A DNA stretch of 64,000 bases, taken from an uncultured Schlesneria sp. Lineage in GTDB: Bacteria > Planctomycetota > Planctomycetia > Planctomycetales > Planctomycetaceae. The translations under genes and the position numbers were made by a program. The notes below the pieces were generated by a model that was given only the letters and a program-made list of their open reading frames with translations, was not told the origin of the DNA and made no database searches. The DNA is taken from assembly GCA_903871875.1 (NCBI GenBank), contig CAIQIR010000137.1:62001-126000 (forward strand), read 5' to 3'. Of this stretch, positions 8,828 through 18,040 are shown piece after piece. The stretch's first letter is position 1; each line of letters opens with the position of its first letter.

Positions 8828-10186
8828 TCATTCCGATTGACGGTCGATCAACTGAATGAATTGGTTCAGTGATTCTTGCATCTCGTCGTGGCATTGCAGC
8901 GTCTCGATGACCGGTGCCTCTAACGAATCTCGCATCCGTTTCGAGATCAGATTCTGAGCCGCAGTTTCATAAATCTGCTTGAGCTCGTTCAACCGCTGCT
9001 TCAGCGTGTCCAGTTGCGATTGCTGTTGCTGAGCAAATTGCGAGAGTGATTCTGTCAGTGCGACAGAATCGACACGCGGATACGTCGCCACTCCACCCGA
9101 GTCGGACGCCGAAACACGTTCTTCAACCGCCATGTTGGGCGCAGAACTTCCGTTGGATTCCACCAACTCTGCCGGGAAGCCTTTGACCAATCGCGAGTCA
9201 ATCGTGACCTGCAGCGGATGCGGCAAATCAGGGGCGACCGGCGCCGGTAATTCTGCCGCCGGTTCCACATGAGGGACTGGCGAGCGAGCGAATCTCAGCG
9301 GCGGCAAATCCGCAGCAAGCGAGCGGCCGGGTACGATTCCGGATCCGGGAGTCGGAATCACAGGCTGAAACGCCGTCGTGACGACATCAACCTGAAACGA
9401 TCCTAATTGCAGCGTATCGCCAATATCCACGGACGACAGACGAATCGCTTGCCCGTTCACCCCGGTGGTACCGTCGTTGACCAGATCAATCAACCAGCAG
9501 GCCACTGGCGTCCGAACAAGGCACGCCTGAACGTGAGCGATACTCTTGTGATTCAAACGCAGCTTGCACTGCGAACCGCGACCAATCAGCGTCAGCATTC
9601 GATTGACGGGCCAGATGTTGTTTGCCTGTTCGACCCCGGTAAATTGAAGACCCAAATGGGGATACTCGGCAGCGAGCAGCGGTGAACGATCCAGAGGCGA
9701 ATAATGATGTGGCACTGCGGCGACGTCGTCCGTCAGCAACAGCCGACAGGGACCAATCGCAATCGGCTGATGACCATCCACCCAGCGACCGCCCGGTTGT
9801 CCCTGACGATCCGGAAATAGACTCGTGCGTTGTGCGACATCGCCGCAGAAAAGTTGACCATCAACCCACTGCAGCAGGCAATGTCGGGGTTTGATTTCGT
9901 CATAATCGAGCGACACGTCGCAGTCGGCGTCGCGTCCGATCAACAGAAAAGGGCGATCCATCACGACGGAAATTGGCGGTTCGTCTGGACGTTCGATTCG
10001 CAATAAGGCGGCGGGATTTCCTGCACACTCGGCAAACAGCTGTCGACGGAGTTCTTCCATCTCAGATCGGGATTCTGCGGTCTCAGCCGCGATCGCCAAT
10101 ACCGCGGCACGACATTGCTGCTTTTCAGACCGGTCTTGAACCGTTTTGATCACACGCAGCCGCCGCCGCCGATAGTCTGACTTCAC
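8828..10186 (-). CDS. Protein with two FHA domains and C-terminal coiled coil
   Basis: A 452-residue protein with two forkhead-associated (phosphothreonine-binding) domains. The first spans about residues 75-145 (LLIGRDADCDVSL...KPRHCLLQW) and the second about 195-265 (TLIGRGSQCKLRL...SIAHVQACLV). A Pro/Ala-rich linker follows, then a Gln-rich coiled coil (about 385-450). The conserved Gly-Arg pair of FHA domains is present in both; in the second the usual Ser-x-x-His reads SIAH. The start is a GTG at 10186; no ATG in frame is nearby. No membrane segment or kinase is fused. It is probably a scaffold in Ser/Thr-kinase signalling, but the partner is not in this window. Confidence 0.88.
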   Translation of the reverse strand: MKSDYRRRRLRVIKTVQDRSEKQQCRAAVLAIAAETAESRSEMEELRRQLFAECAGNPAALLRIERPDEPPISVVMDRPFLLIGRDADCDVSLDYDEIKPRHCLLQWVDGQLFCGDVAQRTSLFPDRQGQPGGRWVDGHQPIAIGPCRLLLTDDVAAVPHHYSPLDRSPLLAAEYPHLGLQFTGVEQANNIWPVNRMLTLIGRGSQCKLRLNHKSIAHVQACLVRTPVACWLIDLVNDGTTGVNGQAIRLSSVDIGDTLQLGSFQVDVVTTAFQPVIPTPGSGIVPGRSLAADLPPLRFARSPVPHVEPAAELPAPVAPDLPHPLQVTIDSRLVKGFPAELVESNGSSAPNMAVEERVSASDSGGVATYPRVDSVALTESLSQFAQQQQSQLDTLKQRLNELKQIYETAAQNLISKRMRDSLEAPVIETLQCHDEMQESLNQFIQLIDRQSE

Positions 10187-10750
10187 GTCGCATACCTTGG
10201 AGGGGGGATCTCGTCGGGGTCATGCTCGGCCTGAACGGGCTTCGCACACGGTCAATCTGAGATAACAGGACAATCGAACATCCAAAACCATTGGCCAATC
10301 AGGGATTGCAGAACCAACAATCACCCTGCCCGCCGCAATAATCGCGCCAATAATGACGAACAAAAGCGGTCGACAGACGTGAAAATCTGAACATGCCCGC
10401 ACTCTATTTTAGCTCGAATTCCAGGCCCTGGCACGAATTAAAGCGATCGTCAGGCCCATTTTTGACCTTTCCGATCCGCATTCGCAAAAAATTTCCGTTA
10501 AATTCCCAATAAAATGCATTTGCATATCGTATGCACACGCATTGTGAGCGTAGAATCTCGCCGATACACTTCTGCCTGAATCTGGATCGACTGACGTCTT
10601 GGAGACGGTTTCCCCCGTTTGCGGCGGAAGAAAAGATTGCTTCGCCATCATTCATCCGATTTTGCGAGTCGCCTTTCCCCGAGGCTTTTTTCCGGGGAGG
10701 TGAGTCCATTTTTTGTTGTGATTGTCTGTTATTCAACCGGGGAGCGTCCC
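10187..10750. promoter_or_regulatory. Intergenic region with palindromes upstream of second DUF1559 gene
   Basis: This 564-bp divergent region has no convincing gene; a 110-codon minus-strand frame here lacks a domain and a good start. An AT-rich block at about 10495-10540 holds two palindromes, AAATGCATTT (10512-10521) and TGCATA-TCG-TATGCA (10521-10535), which look like a regulator site. A small C/G-rich hairpin (CCCCG 10677-10681 with CGGGG 10693-10697) lies in the probable leader. GGGGAG precedes the ATG at 10751. Confidence 0.45.
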
Positions 10751-11743
10751 ATGTCGTCGAGTCGTTTCAAACGCGGGTTTACGCTGATCGAACTCTTGGT
10801 GGTGATCGCGATCATCGCCGTATTGATTGCCCTGTTGCTGCCAGCCGTGCAGCAAGCACGCGAAGCCGCCCGGCGAACGCAGTGCAAAAACAATCTCAAA
10901 CAACTGGGCCTCGCTTTGCACAATTACCACGACATTTTCCTCGCCTTCCCACCGGCATATCAGATTACGCCCGGTGCAAGCGCTCCCCCGATGGGGCCAG
11001 CTTCGACCACAACAGGAGATGCAGGTCCCGGTTGGACGGGACTTGTCGCGATTCTGCCGCAGATTGAACAAGCCAATCTTTACAACTCGTTCAACATCAA
11101 TCTTCCCTGCTGGGATACTTCGAATGCGAAGGCCGCCACAACGGTCATTCCGGCCTACCTGTGCCCCTCGGCCACCAATAGTTCCAACACCTATCAAGTC
11201 GTGAATGCGGGCGGAACGGTACTCGCACCGGCATTTTCTCGAAGCAACTATGTCGCCAATGCGGGGCGGGTTGAAGTCTGGGATGGTGCCGCCGTCCTCG
11301 CCGCGGGAGCGGATCTGTCGTCACTGGCCGATGGTCCCTTCTACCGCAACAGTCACACTCAGATTCGTGACGTGACCGATGGACTGTCGAATACGGTCTT
11401 CTTCGGCGAACAGACGCCGTATCACAGCAATTCCACCTGGGTCGGCATCGTGCCCGACTCTGTCACCTGTCCGTCATCGCATTTCCCCTTGCCCCCATGC
11501 GATGCGGCCGCTCCGCAGATTAATGTGCATTCCGGACCGGGTGGCCCAGACGAAACAACGCCGATCATTCATCCGCCGAATAATAGTGCGGGTAACGTCG
11601 ACGAAATGTATTCTCAGCACGATTCGGGCTGTAACATCCTTTTAGGCGACGGAACTGTGCGTTTCGCGTCCAAATTCATGGACACTCAAATCTGGGCCAA
11701 TTTGGCCACACGAGCCAACGGGGAAGTCGTCAGCGATTGGTAA
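10751..11743 (+). CDS. DUF1559 prepilin-like protein (H-X9-DG family)
   Basis: A 330-residue paralogue of the product of 3686-4789. The ATG at 10751 is preceded by GGGGAG at proper spacing; the frame extends upstream without a good site. Prepilin motif [12 protein letters not shown], a single N-terminal helix, the invariant [17 protein letters not shown] block, and a C-terminal H-x9-DG ([12 protein letters not shown]) define the family. About 45 N-terminal residues are nearly identical to the other copy, although the codons differ widely, and the remaining parts have diverged. A small lipoprotein gene follows 155 bp downstream, a frequent planctomycete arrangement. Confidence 0.92.
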   Translation: MSSSRFKRGFTLIELLVVIAIIAVLIALLLPAVQQAREAARRTQCKNNLKQLGLALHNYHDIFLAFPPAYQITPGASAPPMGPASTTTGDAGPGWTGLVAILPQIEQANLYNSFNINLPCWDTSNAKAATTVIPAYLCPSATNSSNTYQVVNAGGTVLAPAFSRSNYVANAGRVEVWDGAAVLAAGADLSSLADGPFYRNSHTQIRDVTDGLSNTVFFGEQTPYHSNSTWVGIVPDSVTCPSSHFPLPPCDAAAPQINVHSGPGGPDETTPIIHPPNNSAGNVDEMYSQHDSGCNILLGDGTVRFASKFMDTQIWANLATRANGEVVSDW

Positions 11744-11898
11744 TCCCATCGCATGATCCACGGGCCTGATCCCTGAGCGACGCCGAAGTTTTCGTTCCGA
11801 CTGACTTTTATTGTTCCTAAGACTGCGACCTGAGTCAGGTCACCGCCGTTTCAAATGATCCGGGCAACTACCCGTCATTGATCAGGAGTTATTCGATC

Positions 11899-12267
11899 AT
11901 GCGATCAAAATTCTTCACCGCCTGCTGCCTGCTCTCGACGATTGGTTTCTCGATCGGCTGTGGACGTGCCCCGCAAATCAGTGCGCCGAATCGCAAATTG
12001 CTGGAAGCGTTACAAACAGCCGTTTCTTCGAAAAATCCCCAATGGCTGGAAGCCGTCACCACAAAAATCGGCGAGAAACGCACTCAAAAAGAACTGTCAG
12101 ACGCCGAATTCCGGGCCATCGACGCCATTGTCAAAAAGGCTCAATCGGGTGAATGGAAACAGGCTCAGAAAGATTCCTTTCAGCTCAGTGAAGGGCAGCG
12201 ACCGACATCCGCCGATCTGGCGATGGTCAAAAACCGTCAATCGGCCAGGGAAGTGTCTCAAAACTGA
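11899..12267 (+). CDS. Small lipoprotein downstream of DUF1559 gene
   Basis: A 122-residue protein. AGGAG lies 10 nt before the ATG at 11899. The signal peptide ends in a lipobox (FSIGC), leaving a short, charged, probably helical mature domain. No known domain is recognised. Small lipoproteins of this kind commonly follow DUF1559 genes in planctomycetes, so it may serve the same surface structure; that is inference from position. A 15-bp palindrome (GACCTGA-G-TCAGGTC) lies at 11827-11841 between the two genes. Confidence 0.78.
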   Translation: MRSKFFTACCLLSTIGFSIGCGRAPQISAPNRKLLEALQTAVSSKNPQWLEAVTTKIGEKRTQKELSDAEFRAIDAIVKKAQSGEWKQAQKDSFQLSEGQRPTSADLAMVKNRQSAREVSQN

Positions 12268-12482
12268 ATGGAATCGCCGTGTGACAGCCGGATGGCTTCC
12301 ACTGAATTGCCAGCCATGGATCAACGAAGGTATGCTCGTCGGGGTGGAGTGGCGGGTGCAACGCCCCTCGAACAAAGCGGAACGATTGGCTGGCTATCCG
12401 GATGAAACCGCTGTCGCTGGTGCGTATCATCATCCACAGTGGCTCGGAAACAACGGATAGGCGATTGCACGAACGGTTGAAT

Positions 12483-12920
12483 ATGTCACAAAAATCAGAC
12501 GCCAATGCCGTCGCGCAAACGCGAGAGCTCTTGTCGAGTTGCGGACTCAGGACGACTGCGGCTCGCTTGGCCGTGATGCATTGGTTGCAGCGGGCCAGTT
12601 CTCCCGCGACGCATGCGGACATTGCGGCGAGCCTCGTGCCACTGGGATTCGACAAGGCGACCGTCTTGCGAAACCTGACGGATCTGGTCGAAGCAGGCTT
12701 GGTGATACGCAAAGAATTGGGTGATCATGTCTGGAGGTTCGAATTGCGTGACCCGTCTCATGCCGACGGCTGCGAACATCCGCACTTCATCTGTGTCGAC
12801 TGTGGTAGCGTGACCTGCCTCCACAAATTTGAAATTCCCAAGGCGGCGATGAAATCGGTGGCCGAGATTGGCCGAATGACCGAAGTCCTCATTCGTGGCC
12901 ATTGTCTGTTGTGCCATTAG
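12483..12920 (+). CDS. Fur-family transcriptional regulator
   Basis: A 145-residue metal-responsive repressor of the Fur/PerR/Zur family. The winged-helix DNA-binding domain occupies about residues 10-85 (GLRTTAARLAVMHWL and the recognition region DKATVLRNLTDLVEAGLV). The dimerisation/metal domain has the HPHFICVDCG motif and a C-terminal CLLC pair, the two CxxC pairs of the structural zinc site. The ATG at 12483 fits the family length. mnmA follows by 61 bp on the same strand. Whether it senses iron, zinc or peroxide cannot be decided from the sequence. Confidence 0.9.
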   Translation: MSQKSDANAVAQTRELLSSCGLRTTAARLAVMHWLQRASSPATHADIAASLVPLGFDKATVLRNLTDLVEAGLVIRKELGDHVWRFELRDPSHADGCEHPHFICVDCGSVTCLHKFEIPKAAMKSVAEIGRMTEVLIRGHCLLCH

Positions 12921-12981
12921 TCGACTCGCGTGAATCAACTGCGACCACGGGTGTCGCTCAGACTTGTAAGGATCATGCGTT

Positions 12982-14163
12982 ATGTCGAGGCGTGTCGTGC
13001 TGGCGATGAGTGGCGGAGTGGATAGCTCTGCCGCCGCCGTGCTGCTCAAACAACAAGGATACGAGGTCATCGGTCTGTTCATGCGTTCGGGAGCGGTTGA
13101 GGAAACGGCCTGCCGAGTCGACCTGAAGACGAACTCACCGTCGGGTCCACCTGGCTCGACCTCCGAAGTTCGGCCGGCATCACTGCCCTCGCTGCCGATT
13201 CTGGGCGCGAAAGCCAACAAGCAAGGATGTTGCAGCGCCTCGGACGCGGCCGACGCGCGGCGCGTGGCCGACATGCTGGATATTCCGTTCCATGCATTGA
13301 ACTTCGCGGATGCCTTTGGACGCATCAAGGATTATTTCGTCGACGAATATCTCGCCGGGCGAACTCCCAATCCCTGCGTGATGTGCAACAACTGGCTGAA
13401 ATTCGGCAAGCTGTGGGATTTCGCCGTCAGCGTGGGCGCCCATCAAATCGCCACCGGACACTATGCACAGATTCAGCAAATCGATGGCCAACCCGCTCTC
13501 GTGCGAGGCCGCGATCCAGGCAAGGATCAGTCGTACGTGCTGGCCGGAATCAATCGCACTATTCTCGATCGAATTCTCTTCCCGGTGGGAAGCTACAACA
13601 AGCCCGAGATCCGTGAACTGGCCGCCCAAGCCGGCCTTCGCGTCGCGACGAAACCCGACAGCCAGGAAATTTGTTTCATTCCCGACAACGACTATGTCGG
13701 TTTTCTGGAACGATACCGAGGCCGTCCGGACATGGCCGGCGATTTCGTCGATCCGACCGGTCGCGTTCTGGGAAAGCATTCAGGATACGATCAGTTCACG
13801 ATCGGCCAGCGTCGCGGCCTGGGCATCACGTTTGGCGAACCACGATTCGTGATTCGGATCGAACCCGAGTCACGTCGCGTCGTACTCGGTACTCACAACG
13901 ATCTGGCCTGTCACGAACTTGAAGCCGACGGCGTCAGTTGGCTGGTCGATCCTCCCGCCGACGAGTGGGAATGCCTGGCCCAGATCCGTTACCAGCACAC
14001 GGCCGCGCCGGCTCGCATCGAACGGGTCGGCGCCGATCACGTTCGCGTGCGATTCACCGAACCGCAATTCGGTGTGGCCCCCGGTCAGGCCCTGGTGCTG
14101 TACGACGGCGATCGAGTCCTCGGCGGCGGCTGGATTCGGCAGGGCGCGGCGGTCACGGTCTAG
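12982..14163 (+). CDS. mnmA: tRNA-specific 2-thiouridylase MnmA
   Basis: MnmA thiolates the wobble uridine (U34) of tRNAs for Lys, Glu and Gln, using ATP and a sulphur relay. The product has 393 residues. The PP-loop SGGVDSS is at 10-16, the catalytic cysteines are Cys132 (NPCVMC) and Cys231 (QEICFIPD), and the C-terminal part is the usual beta-barrel region. A segment at about residues 40-78, rich in Pro, Ser and Gly and reading into KQGCCSASDAADARRVAD, is longer than in E. coli MnmA. The stop codon TAG lies within CTAG (14160-14163), which also supplies the stop of the convergent cytochrome gene. Confidence 0.95.
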   Translation: MSRRVVLAMSGGVDSSAAAVLLKQQGYEVIGLFMRSGAVEETACRVDLKTNSPSGPPGSTSEVRPASLPSLPILGAKANKQGCCSASDAADARRVADMLDIPFHALNFADAFGRIKDYFVDEYLAGRTPNPCVMCNNWLKFGKLWDFAVSVGAHQIATGHYAQIQQIDGQPALVRGRDPGKDQSYVLAGINRTILDRILFPVGSYNKPEIRELAAQAGLRVATKPDSQEICFIPDNDYVGFLERYRGRPDMAGDFVDPTGRVLGKHSGYDQFTIGQRRGLGITFGEPRFVIRIEPESRRVVLGTHNDLACHELEADGVSWLVDPPADEWECLAQIRYQHTAAPARIERVGADHVRVRFTEPQFGVAPGQALVLYDGDRVLGGGWIRQGAAVTV

Positions 14164-16037
14164 TGAGTCGACTTCTTTGAGCGGAAGTAGTCGCCCACCA
14201 GCCAATCAACGATTTGGTCCAGTTCCTGTTTGCTAATATTCGATTCAAATGCCGGCATCAGATTGTTACTCGGGCCGTAAAACGAATCATGCGCCGGGTT
14301 GCTGACAAACGCCTTCAGCCACGCCTCACCGCCATAGCCGGTCAGCGTCGGATAACCGGGTCCCGCACCTTCACTTAGTAAGTCAGCGGCACCGACAGGC
14401 TTAAGAGTGTGACAGTCTGAACAGTTGGTCGTCAGTGCACCATTGGCCAGTTTGCCGCTGGTGAAGATCTCCTTCCCAGTCGCGACCAACAAAGGATCGA
14501 ACGGTTCAAAATCCTTCCGTTCACCTTGAGCCACAACGAATTCAACCAGCGCCTTCAAACCGCCGGCATTTTCTGGTTTCTTCAACACCTCGGCATTGTC
14601 CTTGGACCAACCGGTCATCTCGCCACTCAGGAACCGCTCGCCTTTTTCCCCGGCATTTTTCAGCGGTGCAAAGACCATGTGGTAGTCGGTCAGGATCTGG
14701 GTCACCCATTCTCGCGAGCCGAAATGGCCGAGATCGGCCGCCGTTGCCGGCTCTTCGATCTGCATCTTCTGGCCATTTTCTTCGATTTCTTTGACAGGAA
14801 CCTGCCCCAGCCCATCTTGACCGTTATACCGATGGCAACTGGCGCAGTGTCGTTTGAACAGCTTGGGACCTTGAACACGGGCGTCCTCCTTCAGCAGACT
14901 GAGTGCCCCCGTCGGTGGAATCCCAAACTCGTTCGCCAGTTCCACAGCGCGGTGCCCTTCGAACTCCGCCGCTTTCACCGCCGCCTGATACTTCTTGTCC
15001 GCACCGTCTTCTTTGAGTGCCAACACGGTCAGATATCCCGCTCCGCCCAGCAGAGCGAAGGTGAAGGCAATGTTGAACCGATGTCCCAGTTTCCAGCGGC
15101 CGATCAACGGCATCAGGGCGATGACACCCATGATGGCGCCGGGAACATACAGAGCCCCGAATTCCAAGCCCAGTTTGTCGACGGCTTCAAATTTCAGGAA
15201 GCGAAACAGAAATAGAAAATACCACTCGGGCCGCGCCGCGGCGTACGCCTCGGAAGGATCGGCCGGTCCAGTCAGCTCGGCACCTTTCCAGACGGTAAAG
15301 AACAGAATGGTGACCAGCACGCCCAAACAGGCCACGGCATCCATCAGCACTTGATCGGGCCAGAATGTCCCGACCGGCTTCTTTTCGTCCACTTTGGCAA
15401 CCGTGATGCCATGTCGGCGGAAGACGTAGATATGCAGTCCTAGAAATCCCACCAGCAAGGCCGGCAGAATACCCGCGTGCAGGGCGAAGAATCGCGTCAG
15501 CGTGTGATGCCCGTACGTCGTCCCGCCTTGAGCCAATTGCTGCAACTGAGGTCCCACCAGCGGAGTCACCCCCACGATGTTCGTCGCCACTTTTGTGGCG
15601 TAGTAGCCCTTCTGATCCCAGGGCAGCAGATACCCGGTCAGCGACAGGCCCAGCACGATCTGCATCAGCACCAAACCCAGCCAGAAATTGACCTCGCGCG
15701 GCGCTTTATAAGCTCCGCAAATGACGACCTGCATGAAATGCAGCCCCAACAGAATCATCATTGCCTGCGCGGCAAAGTGATGAATCCCGCGGACCAGCCA
15801 GCCATATTGCATCACATTCTGGATGTAGTAGACGCTTTCCCACGCGGTCGATGTGCTGGGGCTGTAGGCCGCCCACAAAAAGAACCCCGTGATCACCTGC
15901 ACGACAAAAACGTACGTCAGCGTGCTGCCCCAGACATATTTCCACTTCGCTCCACCTGGAATCGGTTCATTCAAAGCCTCGTGCACCAAAGCGCGGTAAC
16001 CGGTTCGGTCGTCCAGCCAATTCAAAAGCGAGTTCAT
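14160..16037 (-). CDS. Cytochrome b fused to c-type haem domains (bc complex)
   Basis: This is the membrane core of a quinol:cytochrome c oxidoreductase, 625 residues from the ATG at 16037. Residues 1-345 are a complete b6/IV-like cytochrome b. Haem ligands are His86/His100 (H-x13-H) and His187/His202 (H-x14-H, the b6 spacing), and the quinol-oxidation PEWY motif is at 270-273. The C-terminal 270 residues carry two CxxCH motifs (CASCH at about 398, CSDCH at about 539), so electrons can pass within one chain to c haems. The gene starts inside the stop codon of the Rieske gene (TAATG), so translation is coupled. No separate cytochrome c1 is present nearby, consistent with the fused domains replacing it. 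Confidence 0.93.
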   Translation of the reverse strand: MNSLLNWLDDRTGYRALVHEALNEPIPGGAKWKYVWGSTLTYVFVVQVITGFFLWAAYSPSTSTAWESVYYIQNVMQYGWLVRGIHHFAAQAMMILLGLHFMQVVICGAYKAPREVNFWLGLVLMQIVLGLSLTGYLLPWDQKGYYATKVATNIVGVTPLVGPQLQQLAQGGTTYGHHTLTRFFALHAGILPALLVGFLGLHIYVFRRHGITVAKVDEKKPVGTFWPDQVLMDAVACLGVLVTILFFTVWKGAELTGPADPSEAYAAARPEWYFLFLFRFLKFEAVDKLGLEFGALYVPGAIMGVIALMPLIGRWKLGHRFNIAFTFALLGGAGYLTVLALKEDGADKKYQAAVKAAEFEGHRAVELANEFGIPPTGALSLLKEDARVQGPKLFKRHCASCHRYNGQDGLGQVPVKEIEENGQKMQIEEPATAADLGHFGSREWVTQILTDYHMVFAPLKNAGEKGERFLSGEMTGWSKDNAEVLKKPENAGGLKALVEFVVAQGERKDFEPFDPLLVATGKEIFTSGKLANGALTTNCSDCHTLKPVGAADLLSEGAGPGYPTLTGYGGEAWLKAFVSNPAHDSFYGPSNNLMPAFESNISKQELDQIVDWLVGDYFRSKKSTH

Positions 16038-16651
16038 TACACGGCCTCCTGCTTCGCGACGCCGCATTGAAATTCCTGGTACTTCACCCAGACTTGTCCC
16101 TGAGAATCGGTTTTACATTCCAGGTGATCCAGTCCCCGTGGCGGAATTTTGTTGGTGGGCTCGCCATCGAGCTTGAAGGCACTGGCGTGACAAGGGCAGA
16201 GAAACGATTGATGCCCTTCCTGATATTCTACTTTGCAACCCAGGTGCGGGCAGGTGTCATTAAATGCGATGACCTGATCACCGGGCATTTTGCGGAGATA
16301 GACGGTTCCAATCGTCTGGTCTTTGAATTCATTCCAGGCATCGACCTTGTCGGCCCGCAACACAAATCGCAACGGTGTTCCGTCATCCGGCAGATCGCTC
16401 AGCTTTGCGATGTCAAAAAAGCCCTCACCGTCGCTGCCTTTGAAGTTTGCCCTTCGTTTCAGTAGCGGATTCAGGAAAAATGCGATCCCCGTGACAAGTG
16501 GAGTCAATGCGACAAAACTACCAATTAAGACCGAACTCGCGGCGGCCATGAAGTTTCGGCGAGGAAGAGATTCCGAGTCGGATGACGGTGCGGCAGGTTC
16601 CACGGTTTTGTCCTCCAAGGGGAGCGAGAATGGATTACTCGTAACGGACAT
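16037..16651 (-). CDS. Rieske iron-sulphur protein of the bc complex
   Basis: This 204-residue [2Fe-2S] subunit passes electrons from quinol to the c-type haems. The N-terminus has PRRNF followed by a hydrophobic helix (about 37-60), a Tat-like signal anchor. The cluster ligands are Cys134/His136 (CPHLGC) and Cys152/His155 (CPCHAS), with Cys139 and Cys154 as the stabilising disulphide pair. The ATG is at 16651. It overlaps the cytochrome b-c gene by one base, making a two-gene operon. Confidence 0.95.
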   Translation of the reverse strand: MSVTSNPFSLPLEDKTVEPAAPSSDSESLPRRNFMAAASSVLIGSFVALTPLVTGIAFFLNPLLKRRANFKGSDGEGFFDIAKLSDLPDDGTPLRFVLRADKVDAWNEFKDQTIGTVYLRKMPGDQVIAFNDTCPHLGCKVEYQEGHQSFLCPCHASAFKLDGEPTNKIPPRGLDHLECKTDSQGQVWVKYQEFQCGVAKQEAV

Positions 16652-16887
16652 CGATTCACGGGCAGGTCAGTCATTGTTCCGACGCGGCGTACAAAGAACT
16701 ATTGATTGTCGCGTCGCTGGCGGTAATCGGTCTCGGGCAGGTTACTGGTCGGCGGGAAGTCGGGCGGATAAACGGCAGGCAACAACTTTTCTCATGCCTT
16801 CAGCAGCGTAGAGTCGTGATCGTCAAGATTCAACGACAACTTACTCCAGTCAAGATTTCACAGGCAAGCGTTTTCGACGGATTCCTT

Positions 16888-17922
16888 TCAAACAACGGGC
16901 TTTGAGGCGGTCGATGCGGGAGAAGCACCTCGTGCCGCATAGACCGCTTCCTTCATCGCTTCCAAAGCCTTTCCGACAGCCACGGGAAAGGGACCGGCCA
17001 GCGTGGCCCCCGAGGCGACGCGATGTCCGCCGCCGGTGAATTTTTCGGCCACTGCCGCCACGTTGAGCGCCTCGACCCGGCTGCGAAAACTGACTTTGAC
17101 CTGTTTATTCTGTTGTTCGATGGCGATGAAGGCGCCCTTGGTTCCTGCGACCTTCAAACATTCGTTGACCAGGTCTTCCGTGTCGGCCGACACGGCGCCC
17201 GATTCAACGAACTCGCTCCATTCAATCGTTGTGTAAGCCAGTTCCCCGTCGCAATCGATCTTCATCCGATTGAGCGCTCGCCCGACCAGATGCATTTTCG
17301 CCAGCGTTCCCTGTTCATACAGTTCGCGATAGATGGCGGGAGGGGAAGCACCGCATTCAATCAGCCGACCGGCAATCCGCATCGTCTCGGCCGAGACAGC
17401 GGAAAAACGGAACCATCCCGTATCGGTGGCGATCGCGGCAAACAGGGCTGTCGCCGCTTCCGCACCCACGGTCACCCCCAAGGCTTCCGATAATTGAAAG
17501 ATCAGCGACCCAGTGGCTTCGCTGGAAGTGTTCTTGAATTCGACGGCTCCCAGATCATCGCAACTGACGTGGTGATCGATGACGACCCGTTTGGCCGACG
17601 ATTCTCGCATCAATTTGCCAACATCGGACAATTGAGCCCAGGAACTGGTATCAACAATGATATGTACTTCGGCCTGCAAAACGTCTTCTGGCTTTGCTGC
17701 CGTCCCCAGTTGCTGCGCCTGGCGCGTCGGGTCGAGAAACAAAATATTGGCGGGCGTAGCCGAAGTGTTGACAATCCGCACCGTTTTGCCGAGCGTTTCT
17801 AGCACACGAGCCAGCCCGATTTCCGAACCGATCGCATCCGCATCCGGCCGAACATGACTCGAAATGACGAAGCGCTGATGAGCTTGAATAATCTGTCGCA
17901 GTGGTTCCCAATTGATGTTCAT
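16888..17922 (-). CDS. DHH-family phosphoesterase, NrnA-like
   Basis: A 344-residue DHH/DHHA1 phosphoesterase, probably a nanoRNase/pAp phosphatase (degrades 2-5 nt RNA and 3'-phosphoadenosine phosphate) or a cyclic-dinucleotide/linear-dinucleotide hydrolase. Metal-binding motifs are HVRPDADAIGS near residue 23, VDTSSW near 90, and DHH in VVIDHHVSCDD near 115. The DHHA1 substrate motif GGGHRVASGA lies near 305. I use the ATG at 17922; a TTG at 17958 would add 12 residues. The gene is divergent from the COG2509 flavoprotein, with 118 bp between. Confidence 0.88.
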   Translation of the reverse strand: MNINWEPLRQIIQAHQRFVISSHVRPDADAIGSEIGLARVLETLGKTVRIVNTSATPANILFLDPTRQAQQLGTAAKPEDVLQAEVHIIVDTSSWAQLSDVGKLMRESSAKRVVIDHHVSCDDLGAVEFKNTSSEATGSLIFQLSEALGVTVGAEAATALFAAIATDTGWFRFSAVSAETMRIAGRLIECGASPPAIYRELYEQGTLAKMHLVGRALNRMKIDCDGELAYTTIEWSEFVESGAVSADTEDLVNECLKVAGTKGAFIAIEQQNKQVKVSFRSRVEALNVAAVAEKFTGGGHRVASGATLAGPFPVAVGKALEAMKEAVYAARGASPASTASKPVV

Positions 17923-18040
17923 ACAACCATCGTAAGTTTTAGGAATACCACTTGGCAAGGCGACGGGCCTCGAGACAGGCTTGTCTTCACGAGACAGGCA
18001 TGCTATCGAGCGGATTTCGATTTGTTGTTGGTGAAACTGT

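Noticed and set aside
10404-10736. 110-codon minus-strand frame between the FHA and DUF1559 genes
   Set aside because: It covers the AT-rich palindromes and the likely promoter/leader of the DUF1559 gene and has no similarity I can recognise.
14526-15215. 229-codon plus-strand frame
   Set aside because: It lies antisense to the cytochrome b-c gene, whose haem motifs are unambiguous.
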